Shown: piece after piece, positions 63,301 through 64,000 of the stretch
Layout of the letters: the number at the start of each line of letters is the position of its first letter
Position numbering within the stretch: position 1 is the stretch's first letter
Assembly: GCA_020845755.1 (NCBI GenBank)
Contig: JADLFE010000030.1
Span: 62,001 to 126,000, forward strand
DNA length: 64,000 nucleotides
DNA from: Phycisphaerales bacterium
GTDB taxonomy: Bacteria > Planctomycetota > Phycisphaerae > Phycisphaerales > UBA1924
Direction: 5' to 3'
Notes under the pieces: generated by a model
Seen by the model: only the letters and a program-made list of their open reading frames with translations
The model's database searches: none
Told to the model about the DNA's origin: nothing
Translations under genes and position numbers: made by a program

Positions 63301-64000
63301 ACCACGTTCCCCGCGTCGTCGGTCACGCCGAACGGCTGACCCCAGACCAGAGGAGTGGCGAGTTGACCTCGGCGCGCGTCGTTGCTGTTGACGTGATCGT
63401 CGACCGGCTGGGTCGTGTCGAAGGTGTGGTTGGCCTCCACGAAGATCGAGAAGTCCGTGCCGCCGATGTTGAAACCGTCGAGGACCGCGAAGTACCGCTT
63501 GCCGCCCTCGAGCACGATGGCGACCTGCGGATCGGCGCTGGCGAAGTTGTCGTTGTAGGCGATCTGCACGCCCGCTTCGTTGAAGATGCGGAGAGCTCCG
63601 TCGGACACGGGATTGAGGCCCGAGCCGATCGCCGTGATGAACGCCAGGCCCGAGCCCTGCGCGACGAACTGATACACCGCGTTCTGGAAACCCTTGCCGG
63701 CATCGGCAGGGTCCTGGTACTGGAAGAAGGACGCGCCGGTGTCGCTGCCGCGCCGCGTGACCGGATCCATCGGGTTGGCGAACTCGTTGGCCTGCACGTC
63801 GGCGGTGAGGACAAAGGCGCCGGTGGCGTACTGGGTGCGAGTCAGGAGGAATTCGTCCGATCGAGCGCGCAGGAAATAGGTCTCCCCGGGCGACAGACGG
63901 GCCGCGACAAACGCGTCGTTGCCGCGACCGGCCGGGCTGTCAAAGGCAATGCGCGTACCGGCGTCGTCGTAGACGTCCAGGCGGGTGTCGAGTTGATGGG
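57309..64000 (-). CDS. Giant secreted repeat protein (5' end beyond window)
   Basis: At least 2,230 residues; the reading frame is still open at the right edge, so start and signal peptide are unseen. The upstream half has repeats of YIGGSFTAATWG, GGEFASIAG and GGAFATLNG kind, a beta-propeller-like series of about 40-60 residues. The middle carries several pre-peptidase C-terminal (PPC)-like domains, each with a D-T-D-x-F-x-F motif (DTDLFKFIPQ, DTDLFTFTAAAGG, DTDLFKFSPI, DRDLFRFRT). The last 400 residues contain beta-sandwich repeats (YFPEGYSSPSIREFVSLANT). It ends VPYSQFA, with no PEP-CTERM tail. Extracellular matrix or adhesion roles are likely but unproved. The terminator at 57248-57271 follows. 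Confidence 0.85.
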   Translation of the reverse strand, partial: HQLDTRLDVYDDAGTRIAFDSPAGRGNDAFVAARLSPGETYFLRARSDEFLLTRTQYATGAFVLTADVQANEFANPMDPVTRRGSDTGASFFQYQDPADAGKGFQNAVYQFVAQGSGLAFITAIGSGLNPVSDGALRIFNEAGVQIAYNDNFASADPQVAIVLEGGKRYFAVLDGFNIGGTDFSIFVEANHTFDTTQPVDDHVNSNDARRGQLATPLVWGQPFGVTDDAGNVVEDRSLRVQAFGTGRLWSSGDTDLFKFIPQVDMLGSYEGKNDDAGTAIYAGGNFTNAGTVNTAIPTLASGVGAWDANDWWPALGGLLGPNVDGDGNLLPGTTFALIEYDLNGDGRTELIAGGSFTTVRNTTDPADDIVVNGLAIYTWNALAGIYQWTGLGIDDPDTAGVTKSPGVAGTVYAFAVYDGDALPDGTDPRAVLMIGGEFASIAGTTANRLGYITQDITISDEPGITMPNLAGTQPVRVITSALVDRGDPDGDGAAEDPEPYTALIVGGDFRAATQTAGTLDYLVVMRNTYTGYDDYRNLTGTELNNSVNTITPFAFTDADAVAHNGFIFGGAFTVAGATRAAYVDFSGADEVITNLTASGIVYASAYYDAPDPDDSGPFPDPAPAVAIGGAFATLNGIMGTSRIATWDGATVAPIGGGVSGGTVRAITVVDDTDTGVPTGNVLYIGGSFTAATWGPNTIDTNSITKWQYNAQMQEYEWYAMGDGVAAANVVPNTTNDWPTENGVNGTIFALAAFDDGNENQWDRHSRRSSRLGIVLSGDADAFANMYLRVYDSNFDLIYENETISPPFPDPAGAIDWSLQPGSFQFEGPTVWGGETYYIEVSGQGTGRYTLSLVADAFVQDDTNSQIFDPVDRDDFTDLQAYFGNAQQLSQPSGTGDSRNKYDPLPNSAPSARQFQTTQDGITQVHFSELGNIPTIDNDDLYSFRAQASGYAEIRLNTTSLDDLFDEYLADGPIESSKVYSSNFDGALRIYDADFTQIAYVNDVATITGDPSAADPVGTIGTRILHKRDPRVVIPVVEGEFYFIVVESGQRWIDGSPADQADRTARDVHQIDWGSVNGSYELLINGMADLDPGTDDHSAGVGTDGSNLATPIMLGENPQDSAGNGKGSVTGTINSGTDVDDFTFVSISRGTATLNLSRLNASTVTGVVSVFTIRNGQTTVVASGTAGSAGTLALTFPVTPGERFYIRVSSSANSKGDYQIALSTPAFADDHADRKDFALSTDLPQFDFLGTGQADGKIEQPGDTDVIRFTSYDYQVMTVNVHSKSSSTLTPYVTIYEATEDLAGNPILLRIAFADGTSTTNHDAQVSFPVTPDRTSTLTDRTYSYYYIVIQGVDLSDEYGDYTVTLTFPPTDDHPDAGEYTYASGITIDPGTGSGVSTGETEKLSDTDLFTFTAAAGGEAGVIVSRPSGSTIVPTVSIIELVDGVPVTIATGTAFDDGFTFDPADTGIFNVVRGHSYFVLISNSTTTFGAYTISVNSPVVDDYPNITEFDIAFNIPMSGLTGNGVIGNGIPGDLGNPKLLPNDDTDLFKFSPIKTGPVVITLTSYYTTSGRFAPRVRIFDNTQTLIGEATTNDIPNASTPVAVTYTFPSLSSSITYYVLISAVENLDPPATLTGEYQLIVDGDSPPNGDGDDPGQIDFNTPTSIVINPRNGDGHVSDTINVAGDRDLFRFRTSTLMGGRTSGRAFVQVRTPTGSVLDAAVTILNAATEEAVVVYDAAGIPGANANVSFTANSNADYWIIVSGIGSGVGAYEVLVDTEPGTSYLYFPEGYSSPSIREFVSLANTNDFAVQYTIRLRYEDGSPESVVANNLTIAAGARDGVTISNAANGYATGVLPNKPYAIVVESTGLLGATLAHYDFGSAIGDSFTPSLSSEWTFARVERVPGAVVDIIPYYNPNPFSVTVTLRAFGPNGESLTYNQTVDAGKRFGFNIHDIATWPIGVSGATLSAAATNSQDQIDFIGIAASLSHYDAVNGEGFALVGDSIGGSTTGTVPQLTNGDTSTAELVIFNPTGSVAAVQIRGKYIVADLPDLIRVINVPAGRTVVLKGAALQFVANQPVGIAYSSNVPVVVTGSQRSFGDADATGTTSVASNTLYFGDAFINTALAGSLYFETLAFSNPTNIDVTVKVTLQFTGVNDTLTVNVPVVAGDFAQVKLHELSQLIIDRPGLNYFSVLIESVVPITATMTHYDLYLGGGWTTSGVPLGITVPYSQFA

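Noticed and set aside
1..64000. tRNA, rRNA, CRISPR arrays, riboswitches or transposases
   Set aside because: None seen by reading both strands; the intergenic gaps are short and lack the folds expected.

Overview
The window looks like chromosomal DNA of a planctomycete, most likely class Phycisphaerae. The evidence is high GC, pseudopilin-like proteins with the N-terminal [22 protein letters not shown] signature, a PVC-type dehydrogenase/HEAT/cytochrome c protein, a PEP-CTERM-like tail (VPAPGAAML then KRKR), a dockerin-like secreted enzyme and a giant repeat-rich secreted protein. I saw no rRNA, tRNA, CRISPR array, prophage or canonical IS element.

1-21 kb is mostly housekeeping: a cut-off pseudopilin-like gene, pyruvate dehydrogenase E1 beta and E2, release factor 2 with a frameshift site, a secreted STN-like protein beside an ECF sigma factor and a membrane protein, an SDR with a membrane anchor, a TPR protein, valyl-tRNA synthetase, a gluzincin-like lipoprotein, proC, accA, a Cys-poor DksA-like protein, lspA, a second E2 acyltransferase and an AbiU2/HEPN-like pair. 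A small element lies between pdhB and pdhC: a four-helix-bundle (23S-rRNA IVS protein family) gene enclosed by about 34-bp inverted repeats.

21.4-30.7 kb is a complete cbb3 oxidase locus: an Fe-S-type Rrf2 regulator, divergent from fused ccoNO, ccoQ-like, mono-haem ccoP, ccoG, ccoH, a SafE/UreH-like membrane protein, ccoI and ccoS.

30.9-39.7 kb holds a class II aldolase/epimerase, then a PVC-type cytochrome whose stop overlaps the first gene of a five-gene hydroxyproline catabolic operon (epimerase, three-subunit dehydrogenase, deaminase). 39.8-45.3 kb carries an SGNH hydrolase, a fucose-isomerase-like protein with a divergent DeoR regulator, an XRE/membrane-protein pair and a second pseudopilin-like gene.

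45.8-55.1 kb is arginine biosynthesis (argR-argC-argB-argF-argG, with argH 2.6 kb further on) plus small unrelated genes. argR has a palindromic operator on its own promoter and seems to be leaderless. 55.2-64 kb holds a secreted ADP-ribosylglycohydrolase-like protein and, on the opposite strand, a protein of more than 2,200 residues that runs off the window.

Two window-wide patterns stand out. Several genes without a Shine-Dalgarno have a TANNNT-like -10 hexamer ending 5-7 nt before the ATG, suggesting leaderless transcripts. The GC skew of the + strand changes from C-rich to G-rich near 33-35 kb, largely independent of gene direction.
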